Source: Rhizobacter sp.
GTDB lineage: Bacteria > Pseudomonadota > Gammaproteobacteria > Burkholderiales > Burkholderiaceae_C
Reading direction: 5' to 3'
Length of the DNA: 50,971 nucleotides
Assembly (NCBI GenBank): GCA_025355745.1
Contig: JANXZA010000045.1
Coordinates: forward strand, 1-50,971
Part shown: in pieces, positions 50,158 to 50,971 of the stretch
Position numbering within the stretch: the first letter of the stretch is position 1
Layout of the letters: each line of letters begins with the position of its first letter
Notes under the pieces: model-generated
Database searches by the model: none
What the model was told of the DNA's origin: nothing
What the model saw: the letters and a program-made list of their open reading frames with translations, nothing else
Translations under genes and position numbers: made by a program

Positions 50158-50883
50158 ATGGACCGCATGATCTACCTGTCGATGTCCGGCGCGAAGGCCA
50201 CGATGCAGCGCCAGGACACGCTCGCCAACAACTTGGCGAATGTGTCCACCCCCGGCTTCCGCGCCGAGTTGCAGGCGTTCCGCGCCGTGCCGGTGCAGGG
50301 CAGCGGCGCCAGCACGCGCGTCTATGCGCTGGAGACGACGACCGGCTACGACGCCTCGCCCGGCGCCATCACCAGCACCGGGCGCAACCTCGACGTGGCC
50401 GCGAAGGGCAACGCCTGGCTGGCGGTGCAGGCGCTCGACGGCACCGAGGCCTACACGCGCGGCGGCTCGCTCGAGGTGAGCAGCGACGGCACGCTCACCA
50501 CCCGCAGTGGGCTGCCTGTCTTGGGCGACGGCGGGCCGCTGCAGGTACCGCCCAACTCGATCGTTAGCATCGGCGCCGACGGCACCGTCAGCGCGAAGGG
50601 CAGCGACGGCAAAAACACCGCGATCGGCAAGCTCAAACTCGTCACCCCCGAGGCGGCGCTGACACGCGGTGAAGACGGCCTGTTCCGCGCCGCCGACGGC
50701 GAACTCAGCGCCGACGACAAGGCGCGCGTGCAGGACGGCGCGCTCGAAGGCTCAAACGTCAGCCCGGTCGAGACGATGGTGGCGATGATTTCGGCCGCAC
50801 GCCAGTTCGAGGCGCAGATGAAGATGCTGCAAACGGCCGAGGCGAACGAGAAGGCAGCGGCGCAGTTGTTGACGGCGAATTGA
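50158..50883 (+). CDS. flgF: Flagellar basal-body rod protein FlgF
   Basis: Proximal rod subunit (241 residues) with the family start MDRMIYLSMSGAKATMQRQDTLANNLANVSTPGF and end SNVSPVETMVAMISAARQFEAQMKMLQTAEANEKAAAQLL. It follows flgE by 44 bp. The next gene in the usual order, flgG, would begin beyond the window; the last 88 bp (50884-50971) contain no start I can support. Confidence 0.95.
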   Translation: MDRMIYLSMSGAKATMQRQDTLANNLANVSTPGFRAELQAFRAVPVQGSGASTRVYALETTTGYDASPGAITSTGRNLDVAAKGNAWLAVQALDGTEAYTRGGSLEVSSDGTLTTRSGLPVLGDGGPLQVPPNSIVSIGADGTVSAKGSDGKNTAIGKLKLVTPEAALTRGEDGLFRAADGELSADDKARVQDGALEGSNVSPVETMVAMISAARQFEAQMKMLQTAEANEKAAAQLLTAN

Positions 50884-50971
50884 GGTTGAGGGCGGCGATC
50901 GGTTGTGCTCGCCGCGTGGGGACGATGATCCGTTCTGAAGGTGCCGCCAAGGGGACGGCGGTTGCTGACGC

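Noticed and set aside
50759-50950. Minus-strand ORF at the right edge
   Set aside because: Antisense to the end of flgF; Ser/Pro/Arg-rich without family features.

Overview
The window is about 51 kb of GC-rich chromosome with the gene content and order of a betaproteobacterium of the order Burkholderiales. The best fit is the Leptothrix / Rubrivivax / Piscinibacter neighbourhood. This rests on protein similarity I recognise (RpoZ, SpoT, Gmk, IspH, FlgM-FlgN beside FlgA/FlgBCDEF) and not on a database search. Coding density is high. No gene-free gap exceeds about 300 bp, and most gaps hold hairpin repeats, a promoter or an operator.

Layout. (1) 1-2399, minus strand: spoT (cut by the window edge), rpoZ, gmk. 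(2) 2400-19365: a block of about 17 kb between gmk and yicC, two genes I expect to be neighbours. It holds a Liv-type ABC importer, a cyclase-family hydrolase, an IclR regulator, a translationally coupled set (thiolase-like protein, DUF35 Zn-ribbon/OB protein, NDP-forming acyl-CoA ligase, AtuA-family protein, small AtuA-like partner), a PRISE-type reductase, two Bug-type solute receptors and a vapBC toxin-antitoxin pair. It looks like an acquired catabolic island for an unknown acid that becomes a CoA thioester. (3) 19366-28973: yicC diverges from a Ser/Thr kinase, PP2C phosphatase, rph, rdgB and hemW. Then come a GGDEF protein coupled to a MinD/FleN-like ATPase, an Smr protein, radC and an SlpA-type FKBP, followed by ispH. 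(4) 30092-38484: iron and periplasmic electron transfer. feoA-feoB and a small Cys-motif gene lie behind a Fur-like palindrome. Next are a 4-helix membrane protein, apbE, an FMN-binding protein and a porin, then a Tat/lipoprotein gene divergent from bfr-bfd across a second Fur-like box. (5) 38567-40075: serS carrying a frameshift, tRNA-Ser(CGA) and a clear terminator. (6) 40113-45274: small envelope proteins, a Spy/CpxP-like protein with an OmpR-type two-component system, a DUF3717/DUF1289 protein and a chagasin-like lipoprotein. (7) 45308-50883: flagellar genes flgN, flgM and flgA (minus strand) divergent from flgBCDEF (plus strand).

A family of long intergenic hairpins (core ACCGCAGAGGCGC) occurs at 6681, 9497, 15027, 17353 (half), 30002 (internally deleted) and 32653. 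Four of the six lie at operon joints of the 17-kb island. A different hairpin lies at 22322, and a REP-like element (core GAGCTTGTCGAAGG) at 44109. The observations most worth following up are the island and its CoA-ligase/AtuA/Cys-less-thiolase module, the serS frameshift inside a patch of atypical codons, and the porin / FMN-binding / ApbE / membrane-protein operon.
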